Under the pieces are notes generated by a model. It was not told the origin of the DNA. It ran no database searches and worked only from the letters and a program-made list of their open reading frames with translations. Below are positions 1 through 7,503 of a stretch of 19,761 nucleotides of DNA, piece after piece. Both the position numbers and the translations under genes were made by a program. Origin of the DNA: CAYMRL01 sp964473205 (GTDB lineage Bacteria; Deinococcota; Deinococci; Deinococcales; Trueperaceae); contig CAYYOK010000061.1 in NCBI GenBank assembly GCA_964473205.1, positions 1-19,761 on the forward strand, given 5' to 3'. Positions within the stretch are counted from its first letter, which is position 1. Every line of letters begins with the position of its first letter.

Positions 1-632
1 GCGCCGTGCCCGACGTCCTCCCAGCTGGCACGACCCATGGCCGTCACGTCCTTGGCGTGCAGCCTGACGACCTGGTCGCCGAAGCGACCCAGCAGCTCGA
101 GCGGCGACAGCCCGACCGCGGCCACCCAGCCGACGTCCAGCTCCAGCTTGAGCCCGGCCGCCAGGCCGGCGGCGGCCAGCGCCTCGAGCCCGGTGCGGCC
201 GTCTTCTACGTTCAGCTCGAAGTCGTGGTTGTGGTAGGCCAGCCCCATCCCGGAGTCCGCGACGCGCCTGGCCAGCGCGCCCAGCTCGCTGCCGAGGGCG
301 TGCCAGCCGCTGGCGGTATCCGGCCGGTCCTCCTCCTGCAGCCAAGGGACGACCAACAGCGGGGTCCCCAGCTCCTGGTGGTACCGCAGGCTGGCGCCGA
401 GGTCCTCTCGCAGGGTGGCCAGGGCGACGTGCGCCGAGGCGACGGCCAAGCCGTTGGCGGTTAGCTGCTCGCGCAGCCAGGCGGNNNNNNNNNNCTCGAC
501 ACCGGCCAGCGAGGCCGTCTCGACGCCGTCGTAGCCGGCGGCGGCGACCAGCGGCAACAGCTCCTCCAGACCCTTGCCCGACTTCCTGACCGTGTAGAGC
601 TGGAGCGCCAGCCGCGGGAGAGAGCCGCTCAC
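1..632 (-). CDS. Sugar phosphate isomerase/epimerase, TIM barrel (partial)
   Basis: The gene begins at GTG 632 and runs off the left edge, so about 210 codons are seen and the C-terminus is missing. The start shares a GTGA overlap with the stop of the upstream Gfo/Idh gene, so the two are translationally coupled. The product starts with LALQLYTVRKSGKGLEELL, the usual opening of this family (xylose isomerase-like / AP endonuclease 2 fold), and continues with LAYHNHDFEL, KLELDVGWV and VVRLHAKD, which carry the His, Glu and Asp residues expected to bind a divalent metal in the barrel. Such proteins isomerise or epimerise keto-sugars or inositol intermediates, and are often paired with a Gfo/Idh dehydrogenase as here. 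The exact substrate cannot be read. An assembly gap interrupts codons 47-50, but the frame is continuous across it. Confidence 0.85.
   Translation of the reverse strand, partial: MSGSLPRLALQLYTVRKSGKGLEELLPLVAAAGYDGVETASLAGVEXXXXAWLREQLTANGLAVASAHVALATLREDLGASLRYHQELGTPLLVVPWLQEEDRPDTASGWHALGSELGALARRVADSGMGLAYHNHDFELNVEDGRTGLEALAAAGLAAGLKLELDVGWVAAVGLSPLELLGRFGDQVVRLHAKDVTAMGRASWEDVGHG
485..494. other. Assembly gap (10 N)
   Basis: Ten undetermined bases lie inside the sugar isomerase gene. The reading frame is the same on both sides (GVE before, AWLREQL after), so a true gap of 10 nt, or 10 plus or minus a multiple of 3, is consistent. Ten N can also be a placeholder of unknown length. Confidence 0.98.
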
Positions 633-1741
633 GACGCCACCGGACGCCAGCCCAGCGCCAGCTGGTCGGCCTCGCTGAGGCGGGCGGGGCGCTCCGGCCG
701 GCTGATGACCTCCTGGCGCCGGCCGCTCGCCGCCGCCGCGACGGCGCCGTCGAGCACGTCGATCACGTGCGCGGCCAGGGCGCCGCTGGCTCTGGCCGGA
801 CGGTTCTGCGAGCTGGCCAGCGCGAGCTCCAGGGCTCCGATGCCGCGGGCGTTCTCGACCCAGCCGGGTCCGAGCGGCAGCTCCTCCCACACCTGCGCGT
901 TAGAGCGCCGCACGCGCAGCGGCCCGCCGAAGGTGTTCGGGTCTGGCACCGACATCGTGCCGGTCGTCCCGAACACCTCGAAGCGCGGCAGGTCGGTTGC
1001 CGCGACGTCGAACGTGGTGAGCAGCGTCGCATGCACGCCCGAGACGAACTCGAGCAGGAGCGTCACGTGCGTGTCGGTGTCGACGCCGAACGCGGCTCCT
1101 GCGCGCGGCCCAGAGCCGATGGTCCGCGTCGCGAACCCCCTGGTCGCGGAGGCCGCGACCGACCGTACCGGCCCGAAGAAGTTGACGAGCGCGGTGACGT
1201 AGTAGGGCCCCATGTCGTAGAGAGGGCCGGCGCCGGGCTGGAAGAAGAACTCGGGGGCGTGATGCCAGCTCTCGGGCCCGCGCGAGACCATGTGGGCCAC
1301 CGCGGCGAACGGCGTGCCGATGACGCCGGCGTCGAGCGCAGCGGCCGCGGTCTGCTGGCCGGCGCCCAGGAAGGTGTCGGGAGCGCCGCCCAACGGCAGC
1401 CCCAGCTCCGTCGCCAGGCGCAGCAGGCTGCCGGCGGAGAGCGAGTCGATCGCCAGCGGCTTCTCGGAGTAGACGGCCTTGCCGGCTCGCAGCGCCCTGC
1501 TGTTCACGTCGAGATGGGCAGCCGGCACGGTCAGGTCGATGACGAGGTCGACCTCGCCGAGGCTCAGCAGGGTGTCGAGGTCGGTCGCGCGGGGCACGCC
1601 GAACTCGGCCGCCCTGGCGCTGGCACGCTCCAGGTCGAGGTCGGCGAGCGCGACGACGCGAACGCCCGACGCCGCCGTCAGGTTCTTGAGGTAAGCGCTG
1701 CTTATCGTGCCGCAGCCGACGACACCGATACCGACCGTCAC
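629..1741 (-). CDS. Gfo/Idh/MocA family NAD(P)-dependent oxidoreductase
   Basis: A 370-aa protein, usual for the family. The N-terminal Rossmann fold shows GVVGCGTIS (residues 6-14). Residues 93-95 are the EKP motif, whose Lys is catalytic in the family. The C-terminal substrate domain follows, with GPLYDMGPYYVTALVNFFGPV; here a Tyr stands where many relatives have the catalytic His of the D-x-G-x-H motif. This marks a subgroup and is not a sign of decay. The start is GTG 1741, preceded by a strong AGGAGGAG site that contains the stop codon of the upstream phosphatase gene (TAG in CTAGGAGGAGC). It probably oxidises a sugar or polyol at a hydroxyl group with NAD(P), acting with the downstream isomerase. 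Substrate unknown. Confidence 0.88.
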   Translation of the reverse strand: MTVGIGVVGCGTISSAYLKNLTAASGVRVVALADLDLERASARAAEFGVPRATDLDTLLSLGEVDLVIDLTVPAAHLDVNSRALRAGKAVYSEKPLAIDSLSAGSLLRLATELGLPLGGAPDTFLGAGQQTAAAALDAGVIGTPFAAVAHMVSRGPESWHHAPEFFFQPGAGPLYDMGPYYVTALVNFFGPVRSVAASATRGFATRTIGSGPRAGAAFGVDTDTHVTLLLEFVSGVHATLLTTFDVAATDLPRFEVFGTTGTMSVPDPNTFGGPLRVRRSNAQVWEELPLGPGWVENARGIGALELALASSQNRPARASGALAAHVIDVLDGAVAAAASGRRQEVISRPERPARLSEADQLALGWRPVAS

Positions 1742-1751
1742 GATGCTCCTC

Positions 1752-2501
1752 CTAGCCGACCAGCTTGCGGCTCAGCGCAGCGAAGGTCTCGTCGGACACG
1801 CCAGCCGCCGCCAGGTAGTCGACGGCGCCGCCGAAGCGAGCGTCCAGATGCGCCAGAGCCGGCTCGAGCAGGTCGGGGGTCGCGCCGAGCAGGCGCTCGA
1901 AGTCCGTTCGAGGGATGCCGCGCTGCTCCGCGTCGGCCAGCAGGCGGATGCGCAGCGGCCCGATGCGGTCGTGGGTCAGCGCGAAGTCGTCGATGATGGT
2001 CTGGCGGTCGACGCCGACGGCCTCGAGGAGCAGCGCCGCCACCAGCCCCGTGCGGTCCTTGCCGGCCGTGCAGTGGAAGAGCGCCACGCCCTCGGCCTCG
2101 GCCAGCAGCCGGGTGGTCTCGGCGAACGCCTTCGGCGCGTGGTTGAGCGCGGCGATGTAGAAGGCCGTGATGTCGAACCTGTCGGCAGGCTGGTCGCCGG
2201 CCTCGTCGATGTAGCCCCAGACCTCGACGTTGTGGACCGCGACGCCAGGGAGCCTGGTCAGCCGGCTGACGTCGCGCGCGATCTCCATCTCCTGGCGCAG
2301 GTCGACGACCGTCGTAAGCGGCAGGCTGGCGAGGAGGTCGAGGTCGGCGTCGGTCAGCTCGAACGGCGCGTCCGAGCGCAGCAGCCTGCCCGAGAGCGTG
2401 TACCCGCCGCGAGATACCGGCAGGCCACCGAGGTCGCGGGTGTTGAGCGTGCCGGCTAGTGGCAGGAACCTGTGGCTGTGCGCTTGGCTTATGAGCGTCA
2501 T
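1752..2501 (-). CDS. Tyrosine-protein phosphatase (PtpB/LipA-like)
   Basis: A 249-aa protein with the P-loop HCTAGKDRTG: Cys144 is the expected nucleophile and Arg150 the phosphate binder. The Lys-Asp within the loop is typical of the atypical bacterial phosphatases related to Mycobacterium PtpB, which can hydrolyse phosphotyrosine, phosphoserine/threonine and phosphoinositides. The N-terminal NTRDLGGLP (residues 20-28) is also typical, and VVDLRQEMEIARD matches the general family pattern. No signal peptide is evident. A TAGCAT -10 box lies 7 nt before the ATG, so the gene probably has its own leaderless promoter in addition to possible read-through from the VOC gene 46 bp upstream. Its stop codon forms part of the ribosome site of the Gfo/Idh gene. 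A link to inositol or sugar phosphate metabolism through the neighbours is inference. Confidence 0.9.
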   Translation of the reverse strand: MTLISQAHSHRFLPLAGTLNTRDLGGLPVSRGGYTLSGRLLRSDAPFELTDADLDLLASLPLTTVVDLRQEMEIARDVSRLTRLPGVAVHNVEVWGYIDEAGDQPADRFDITAFYIAALNHAPKAFAETTRLLAEAEGVALFHCTAGKDRTGLVAALLLEAVGVDRQTIIDDFALTHDRIGPLRIRLLADAEQRGIPRTDFERLLGATPDLLEPALAHLDARFGGAVDYLAAAGVSDETFAALSRKLVG

Positions 2502-2508
2502 CCTGCCG

Positions 2509-2514
2509 ATGCTA
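2509..2514 (-). promoter_or_regulatory. -10 box TAGCAT for leaderless phosphatase transcript
   Basis: TAGCAT on the minus strand is followed by 7 nt and then the ATG at 2501. This puts the transcription start at or next to the A of the ATG, the layout of leaderless genes in Deinococcota and Actinobacteria. I see no clear -35 box. The same spacing recurs at 3215-3220 and 11718-11723. Confidence 0.5.
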
Positions 2515-2547
2515 CCGCGCTGCGGGCACGGCGGAGCCCTCGGGCCG

Positions 2548-3207
2548 TCAGGCCAGTGCCAGGCCGCCTCCGGCCCCCGCCAGGATGCGGATCCCTTCGG
2601 CGGTAGCCAGGCTCGCCTTCAGCGCCGCAGCGTCTGACCTCGCCACGAGCAAAGGCGCCGCGGTGGCTTGGAGCCCCAGCGCGGTCAGCAGGTTGGTCAG
2701 GCCGGTGGGATCGGGGTGCTCGAGCCGCAGCTCGATCAGGGCGGCCTGGCGCGCGAGGCTCGCCGCTGGATGTGGCGTGTCGAGCCAGTCGATGAAGAAC
2801 GGCACGTGGCCGCCGAAGCCGTGGCCTCCCAGGATCACGAGGCGCCAGCGCAGCTCGGCTCCGGCCAGCGTGCGCCGCGACCCCTCGAGCAGGTGCGTGC
2901 TCAGCCCGAGCGCCTCGGCCCTCGCCACCAGCGCGGCGCCGTCGTCGGTGCTGGCGCACCAGGTGAAGAGCTCCGGTGAGCCTAGGTGGGCGATCGAGCG
3001 CCGGTAGGTGCCCGTCACCTCGCCCTCCGGGTCGGGAGCCATCAGCTCGAGGTACGCGTCGGCACCGAGGCCGACAAGGGCGTTGTGAGTCCCTTGGCCC
3101 GGGTGGCGTCCGCCCGGTGTGGCCGACAGGCCGGTCTCGGAGAGGAGCCAGGCCGCCATCGCATCTAAGTCCGGTCCGGCGACGATCAGGTGGTCGAGAG
3201 AGCTCAC
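2548..3207 (-). CDS. Glyoxalase-like domain (VOC) protein
   Basis: With the GTG start at 3207 the product is 219 aa. The N-terminus SSLDHLIVAGPDLDAMAAWL and the stretch GGRHPGQGTHNALVGL followed by YLELMAPDPEG match the Glyoxalase_3-like (PF13468) type. His6 and Glu54 sit where VOC proteins place metal ligands. A longer frame to TTG 3327 exists, but the extra 40 residues are not family-like and would leave almost no room for the promoter of the divergent gene. A TAGCAT box ends 7 nt before GTG 3207, supporting that start and a leaderless message. The reaction is unknown; VOC proteins include dioxygenases, isomerases and resistance proteins. It is the likely first gene of the operon that continues to position 1. 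Confidence 0.82.
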   Translation of the reverse strand: MSSLDHLIVAGPDLDAMAAWLLSETGLSATPGGRHPGQGTHNALVGLGADAYLELMAPDPEGEVTGTYRRSIAHLGSPELFTWCASTDDGAALVARAEALGLSTHLLEGSRRTLAGAELRWRLVILGGHGFGGHVPFFIDWLDTPHPAASLARQAALIELRLEHPDPTGLTNLLTALGLQATAAPLLVARSDAAALKASLATAEGIRILAGAGGGLALA

Positions 3208-3214
3208 GTTCTCG

Positions 3215-3220
3215 ATGCTA
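3215..3220 (-). promoter_or_regulatory. -10 box TAGCAT for leaderless VOC gene
   Basis: Minus-strand TAGCAT is followed by seven bases and then GTG 3207, identical in sequence and spacing to the phosphatase promoter. CCGGCCAGA (3222-3230) lies directly upstream and recurs 33 bp away, so it may be a regulator site. Confidence 0.5.
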
Positions 3221-3221
3221 C

Positions 3222-3291
3222 TCTGGCCGGCATCTGATCTAGCCGGCCTGGTGGTCTGGCCGGTGTGACTCGGCGTGAGCCGGTCGGCTAG
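3222..3291. repeat. Direct and inverted repeats in the divergent intergenic region
   Basis: The gap between the VOC gene and the metallopeptidase gene (3208-3329) carries two copies of TCTGGCCGG (3222-3230 and 3255-3263), 33 bp apart, close to three helical turns. It also carries an inverted repeat CTAGCCG (3239-3245) / CGGCTAG (3285-3291), which extends by a G-U and two more pairs to about 10 bp. These could bind a regulator of either gene; no family is recognisable. Confidence 0.4.
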
Positions 3292-3329
3292 GCGACCGAA
3301 CGAGAGACCCGCCGCGGGAGGCTGCAAGG

Positions 3330-4205
3330 ATGAAGTGGGAAGACAGGGGCAGAAGCGCGAACCTCGAGGACAGGAGGGCGGCCGGCAGGCCCGCCAGGGC
3401 GGGCGGCGGTGGTGTCGGTGGCGCCGGCATCCCGCTCGGCATCGGCGGCCTGCTGCTGATCGTCGCGATCAGCGCCATCACGGGCGTCGATCTGCTCTCG
3501 CTGCTCGGCCTCGGCACGACGCCCGCGCCGTCGACGACGAACGTGCCCGTCACCCAGCAGGAGCTGGCGACCGAGGAGGGCAAGGTGCGCTTCGTGTCGT
3601 TCGTCCTCGACGACATCCAGGACACCTGGTCGGCGATCTTCGACAGGAGCGGGCTGCAGTACCCCGACGCCCAGATGGTGCTGTTCCGCGAGGCGGTGCA
3701 GTCCGCCTGCGGCGTCGCGCCATCGGCCGCCGGGCCCTTCTACTGCCCCGCCGACAGGAAGATGTACATCGACCTGTCGTTCTACGACGTGCTGAGAGAG
3801 CGTTACGGCGCGCCCGGCGACTTCGCCCAGGCCTACGTCATCGCCCACGAGATCGGCCATCACGTGCAGAACCTGCTCGGCACGCTCGGCGATGTCCAGA
3901 GCGCGCAGCGCGCCCAGCCGGCCAACGCCAACCGGCTCTCGGTGGCGCTGGAGCTGCAGGCCGACTGCTACGCGGGCGTGTGGGCCGCCAGCGCCGGCTC
4001 GCGCGGGCTGCTCGAGCGCGGCGACCTCGAGGAGGGCCTCGGTGCCGCCGCGGCGGTCGGTGACGACAGGCTCAGCGGCGCCAGCGGGCGCATCGTCAAC
4101 CAGGAGAGCTTCACCCACGGCACCTCGGCGCAGCGGATGCAGTGGTTCCGCACCGGCTACGACACCGGCGACCCGCAGCGCTGCGACACGTTCTCGGCCC
4201 TGTAG
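3330..4205 (+). CDS. YpfJ-type neutral zinc metallopeptidase, membrane-anchored
   Basis: A 291-aa protein of the putative neutral zinc metallopeptidase family (PF04228, E. coli YpfJ), close to the usual length. It opens with MKWEDRGRSANLEDRR, typical of the family. A Gly/Ala-rich linker and one membrane segment follow (about 33-52), which would place the catalytic domain outside the cytoplasm. The zinc site is HEIGHH (173-178), with a probable third ligand Glu208 in ELQADCYAG. Four Cys residues in the extracytoplasmic part could form disulfides. The ATG has a GGGAGG site 8 nt upstream. It stands alone on the plus strand between two minus-strand operons. The physiological substrate is not known for the family. 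Confidence 0.92.
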   Translation: MKWEDRGRSANLEDRRAAGRPARAGGGGVGGAGIPLGIGGLLLIVAISAITGVDLLSLLGLGTTPAPSTTNVPVTQQELATEEGKVRFVSFVLDDIQDTWSAIFDRSGLQYPDAQMVLFREAVQSACGVAPSAAGPFYCPADRKMYIDLSFYDVLRERYGAPGDFAQAYVIAHEIGHHVQNLLGTLGDVQSAQRAQPANANRLSVALELQADCYAGVWAASAGSRGLLERGDLEEGLGAAAAVGDDRLSGASGRIVNQESFTHGTSAQRMQWFRTGYDTGDPQRCDTFSAL

Positions 4206-4223
4206 CCCTGCCGTGTGGCAGGG
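4206..4223 (+). terminator. Terminator-like hairpin after the metallopeptidase gene
   Basis: CCCTGCC (4206-4212), loop GTGT, GGCAGGG (4217-4223): a perfect 7-bp stem starting at the base after the TAG stop. No T-run follows, so termination is plausible but not certain. It lies between convergent genes. Confidence 0.5.
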
Positions 4224-4243
4224 GTCTCGAGCGGTGGGCTATC

Positions 4244-4294
4244 GCAGTGACCTTAGGCAGTGACCTTAGGCAGTGACCTAAAGCTGCGACCTAG
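4244..4294. repeat. 13-bp tandem repeat, 4 units, overlapping a stop codon
   Basis: Units: GCAGTGACCTTAG (4244-4256), an identical copy (4257-4269), GCAGTGACCTAAA (4270-4282) and a degenerate GCTGCGACCTAG (4283-4294). The fourth unit contains the TAG stop of the aldo/keto reductase (4291-4293 on the minus strand). Read on the minus strand, the array places TAG or TAA in all three frames just after the gene. It fills most of the convergent intergenic gap. Confidence 0.9.
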
Positions 4295-5202
4295 AGCAAC
4301 GCGTCCACCTCGGCGACCTGTGCCGCGCTGAGCCGCCAGTCCGCCGTCCGCGCGTTGCGCTCGACCTGCTGCGCCGACGTCGCGCCGGCGATGACGCTGG
4401 CCACCGGCTTGTGAGCCAGGAGCCACGCGAACGCCAGGTCGATCAGCTCGCGGCCGTGGCTGGCGGCGTAGTCGCCGAGGCGCTCGACGGTCGCCAGGTT
4501 CTCGTCGGTGAGGTGAGCCTCCCAGCGCGGGTTGCCGGTGATGCGCGTGCCCTGCGGCAGCGGCTGGCCGGCGCGGTACTTGCCCGTCAGCAGCCCGCTG
4601 AAGAGCGGGAAGAACGGCAGGAAGGCGAGGCCCAGCCGCTCGCAGGCGGGCAGCACCTCGGCCTCCGGGTCGCGCTTGAGCAGGCTGTACTCGTTCTGGA
4701 CGCTGACGAAACGCGGCCCTGCGCCGGCTGCCGCATTGGCCTCGCCCAACTGATCGGCCGAGAAGTTCGAGCAGCCGATCTCGCGCGTCAGGCCCGCTTC
4801 GACGAGCTCGGCCAGGGCGCCCAAGGTGTCGGCGATCGGCACCTCGGGATCGGGACGGTGCAGCTGGTAGAGGTCGACGTGGTCCATCCTCAGGCGCCTG
4901 AGGCTGTCGGCCAAAGCGCTCTTGACGTACTCGGGCCGGGCTCCGCCAGCCAGCTGAGCGTTGCTCATCCCGAACTTCGTGGCCAGCACGACCTCGTCGC
5001 GGCGGCCCTCCAGCACGCGGCCGAGGAACGCCTCGCTGTCGGTCTCGCCGTAGATGTCGGCCGTGTCGAAGAACGTCACGCCGGCGGCGATGGCGGCGTC
5101 GACGACGCTCTTGGTGGCGGCCAGGTCGAGGCGGCGCCCGAAGTTGTTGCAGCCGAGCCCTACGACAGAGGCGTCGAGCGATCCGATCTTCCTAGTCAGC
5201 AT
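4291..5202 (-). CDS. Aldo/keto reductase
   Basis: A 303-aa (alpha/beta)8 barrel oxidoreductase using NAD(P)H. The catalytic tetrad is complete: Asp46 and Tyr51 in FFDTADIYG, Lys76 in VLATKFG and His115 in LYQLHRPDPE. The nucleotide-binding end has AFAWLLAHKPVASVIAGATS. It resembles the general-stress/YhdN-like group of bacterial aldo/keto reductases acting on aldehydes or ketones; the substrate cannot be fixed. ATG 5202 follows a strong GAGGAGGGA site. It is 64 bp downstream of the cyclodeaminase-family gene, separated by a hairpin, so it may be expressed apart from the hydroxyproline genes. The stop codon lies in a tandem repeat. Confidence 0.93.
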   Translation of the reverse strand: MLTRKIGSLDASVVGLGCNNFGRRLDLAATKSVVDAAIAAGVTFFDTADIYGETDSEAFLGRVLEGRRDEVVLATKFGMSNAQLAGGARPEYVKSALADSLRRLRMDHVDLYQLHRPDPEVPIADTLGALAELVEAGLTREIGCSNFSADQLGEANAAAGAGPRFVSVQNEYSLLKRDPEAEVLPACERLGLAFLPFFPLFSGLLTGKYRAGQPLPQGTRITGNPRWEAHLTDENLATVERLGDYAASHGRELIDLAFAWLLAHKPVASVIAGATSAQQVERNARTADWRLSAAQVAEVDALL

Positions 5203-5216
5203 GTCTATCCCTCCTC

Positions 5217-5242
5217 GGTCCCGGGCCGGTGCCCGTGGGACC
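5217..5242 (-). terminator. Intergenic hairpin between reductase gene and aldo/keto reductase gene
   Basis: GGTCCC (5217-5222) pairs with GGGACC (5237-5242), and inside it GGGC (5223-5226) pairs with GCCC (5231-5234) around a CGGT loop, with a 2-nt bulge: 10 paired bases. It sits between the stop at 5267 and the ribosome site of the next gene. It could be a terminator for the hydroxyproline operon, a processing site or an attenuator. No T-run is visible. Confidence 0.45.
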
Positions 5243-5266
5243 AGTGCCTTGATCTGGCCATGCAGC

Positions 5267-6223
5267 CTAACGCGCGCTGCCGAACGCGACGCGCGCCGCC
5301 GCCAGGTCGTACATCGCGTGCCCGACGCTCTTGAAGATGGCGTAGCCGTTCGTGGTCCTGAGGTCAGGAGCGGCGTCGATCACGTCGACAAGCGTCTCGG
5401 CGCCGTCCCAGCTCCACTCACCAGCCTCGGAGGCCTGGATCAGGTCGCCGGCCTCGGCCCTCGCCCCGTCGATGGTGTCGACCACCACCCTGTCGGCTCC
5501 GCTCACGACAGCAGGGGAGAGCTCCGCCATGTCGTGGCGGAACGCCCCGACGGCGCACACGACGGCTCCGGGCCGAGGCCTGATGGTCAGTACCGGGGCG
5601 CTGCTCGTGGTCGCAGTCACGATGATGCTGGCAGCGGGCACGACCGAGTCGGGATCGTCGGTGATGCTGGCCGCGAGGCCGTCGGCACGCAGGTCGGCGG
5701 CGAGCGCGCTGGCGCGGCCCTCAGAGCGCGAGGCGATGACCACCTCGAGGGGTGCGCCGCGCTCGCTCAGGCCGGCCATCAAGGCTTCGCAGTGGCCGCG
5801 CGCCTGGTCGCCGGCGCCGAACACGAGGAGCGGGCCTGGCATCTGCGCGGCCGCCTCGCCCAGCAGGTGACGGAGCGCCAGGAGGCTCAGCGCGGCCGTC
5901 CGCCTGCGCGTCACCGTCCCGCCTTCCAGCAGGGCGAGACGCTCTCCGGTGGCCGCGTCGGCGACTATCATCTCGGCCGTGATCGTCGGCAGACCGGTGG
6001 CGGCGTTGCCAGGGTGCACGGTGACGACCTTGGTGATGCTGAGTGCGTCGTCGGAAGCTGGCATGCACAGCAGCGTGCCGCGCTCCAGCGGCAGGGCGGT
6101 GCGCTCGGCGATGCGCAGCTTCCCGGCGGCGAACTCCCGCAGCACCAGCGCGATCTCGTCGGCGAGCGGACCGTAAGGGAGCAGGGCTTCCGTCGCGGCG
6201 GCGCCCAAGACCTGGAGGCTCAT
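5267..6223 (-). CDS. Ornithine cyclodeaminase/mu-crystallin family, probable pyrroline-2-carboxylate reductase
   Basis: A 318-aa NAD(P)-dependent protein. ITKVVTVHPGN contains Lys65 and GGTVTRRRTAA contains Arg108, the substrate-binding Lys and Arg positions of the family. The Rossmann motif is VFGAGDQARGHCEAL (GAGDQA at 136-141). AVGAFRHDMAEL and IFKSVGHAMYDLAAA are also family motifs. Cyclodeaminases, alanine dehydrogenases and imine reductases share this fold. Next to a trans-3-hydroxyproline dehydratase, the natural role is reduction of delta-1-pyrroline-2-carboxylate to L-proline, as known for LhpI-type enzymes; this assignment rests on context. The ATG forms an ATGA overlap with the stop of the FAD enzyme gene, so the two are coupled. 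Confidence 0.85.
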   Translation of the reverse strand: MSLQVLGAAATEALLPYGPLADEIALVLREFAAGKLRIAERTALPLERGTLLCMPASDDALSITKVVTVHPGNAATGLPTITAEMIVADAATGERLALLEGGTVTRRRTAALSLLALRHLLGEAAAQMPGPLLVFGAGDQARGHCEALMAGLSERGAPLEVVIASRSEGRASALAADLRADGLAASITDDPDSVVPAASIIVTATTSSAPVLTIRPRPGAVVCAVGAFRHDMAELSPAVVSGADRVVVDTIDGARAEAGDLIQASEAGEWSWDGAETLVDVIDAAPDLRTTNGYAIFKSVGHAMYDLAAARVAFGSAR

Positions 6224-7503
6224 CGCGAGTAGCGCTCGGGATCGTAGAGGCCGCTGACCAGCAGGCTGGCGAACGCGCCTTCCGGCCTGCCTCCCACGAG
6301 GTCGGCGACGATCTTGCCGCTGACAGGAGCGGCGCTGACTCCCATCATCGCGTGGCCGGTGGCGACTATCAGGTTCTTGTGGCTGCGGCTGCGTCCGAGG
6401 TAGGGAAGGCCGTCGGGGCTGAGCGGCCTGAAGCCGTGCCAGGGTCTGGCCCTGGCGAGGTCCTCGCGCCGCAGCCCCGGCAGCGCCCGCAGCCCCGAGT
6501 CGATGATGCCCTTGACGCGCCTGGCCCCCACGTCGTCGTCGAAGCCCGCCAGCTCCATCGTCCCACCGATGCGCAGAGCGCCGGCGAACGGCGTGATCGC
6601 GACCCGCGCCTCGGTCAGTATCGACGGCGTCCTGAGCGGCAGCGGCGGCCCGGGCAGCGTGAGGCTGTAGCCCTTGCCCGGCTCGAGCGGCAGCCTCAGT
6701 CCGACCTGCTTCGCCACTGCGGTGGACCAGCTACCGGCGGCCAACACCACCTGCGGCGGCGTGAACGTCTCGCCGTTGGTCGTGACCGTGACGGCTTCGC
6801 CGTCGACCCCGAGCGACGCTCGCGCGCCGTAGCTCAGCTCCACGCCCTGAGCTGCCAAGGCTTCTCGCAGCCGGGACATCAAGGCGGCGGGATCGAGATG
6901 GGCGTCGGAGGGGTAGAGCACCGCGCCCGCGATCTTGAGCTCGACACCAGGCTCGAGCTCGGCGAGCTCGCCAGGGCTCAGCTCGACGGCGGGCGCGCCT
7001 GCGGCGCCGAGGCCCCAGGCGTTGGCCTTGGCCGCGGCGGCCAGCTCGTGCTGGTGTCCCTCGTGGCTCTCGCTCAGCATCAGCAGCCCGCGCTGCTCGA
7101 AGCCGAAGGCGCCGAGCTCGGTGGCCAGCTCGCGGTACGCCGCCGCGCTGGCGAGGTTGAGGGCGAGTATCTGAGGGGCCGCGCGCTCGGCGCGTCGCTT
7201 GGATGACGCGCGCCAGAAGCGATACGCCCAGCTCAGCAGCGCCGGCGAGGCGCGGGGCCGTAGGTAGAACGGGCTCTCCGGGTTGGCCATCCACTTCACG
7301 CCCTGCCACAGGACCCCTGGGGCCGCCAGCGGCAGGCAGTGGCTCGGCACGATCATCCCGAGGTTCCCGAACGAGGCGCCGGCGTCCTGCTCGGAGCCGC
7401 TCTCCAGCACCCTGACGGCGTGGCCCTCGCGGCTGAGGTAGTACGCGCACGACAGGCCGACGATGCCGCCGCCCACGACGACGACCTCGCGGCGGCGGGT
7501 CAT
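6220..7503 (-). CDS. FAD-dependent D-amino acid dehydrogenase, probable D-hydroxyproline dehydrogenase
   Basis: A 427-aa flavoprotein of the DadA / DAO family. The N-terminal FAD fold is VVVVGGGIVGLSCAYYLSRE, with GGGIVG at 11-16 and Glu34 ending the second strand. The C-terminal FAD/substrate motif is KNLIVATGHAMMGVSAAP. There is no N-terminal signal. In hydroxyproline catabolism such an enzyme oxidises cis-4-hydroxy-D-proline to delta-1-pyrroline-4-hydroxy-2-carboxylate; the epimerase just upstream makes that substrate. The electron acceptor (oxygen or a quinone) cannot be told. Only a single subunit is encoded here, unlike the multi-subunit Pseudomonas type. The ATG follows a TGATG junction with a 16-codon mini-ORF. 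Confidence 0.85.
   Translation of the reverse strand: MTRRREVVVVGGGIVGLSCAYYLSREGHAVRVLESGSEQDAGASFGNLGMIVPSHCLPLAAPGVLWQGVKWMANPESPFYLRPRASPALLSWAYRFWRASSKRRAERAAPQILALNLASAAAYRELATELGAFGFEQRGLLMLSESHEGHQHELAAAAKANAWGLGAAGAPAVELSPGELAELEPGVELKIAGAVLYPSDAHLDPAALMSRLREALAAQGVELSYGARASLGVDGEAVTVTTNGETFTPPQVVLAAGSWSTAVAKQVGLRLPLEPGKGYSLTLPGPPLPLRTPSILTEARVAITPFAGALRIGGTMELAGFDDDVGARRVKGIIDSGLRALPGLRREDLARARPWHGFRPLSPDGLPYLGRSRSHKNLIVATGHAMMGVSAAPVSGKIVADLVGGRPEGAFASLLVSGLYDPERYSR

Noticed and set aside
3208..3327. Longer VOC protein starting at TTG 3327
   Set aside because: The extra 40 residues are not family-like, and the start would sit 3 bp from the divergent metallopeptidase start, leaving no promoter.
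4244..4294. Possible CRISPR array
   Set aside because: The 13-bp units are directly adjacent with no spacers, too short for CRISPR repeats, and no cas genes are present. The same holds for 10789-10836.
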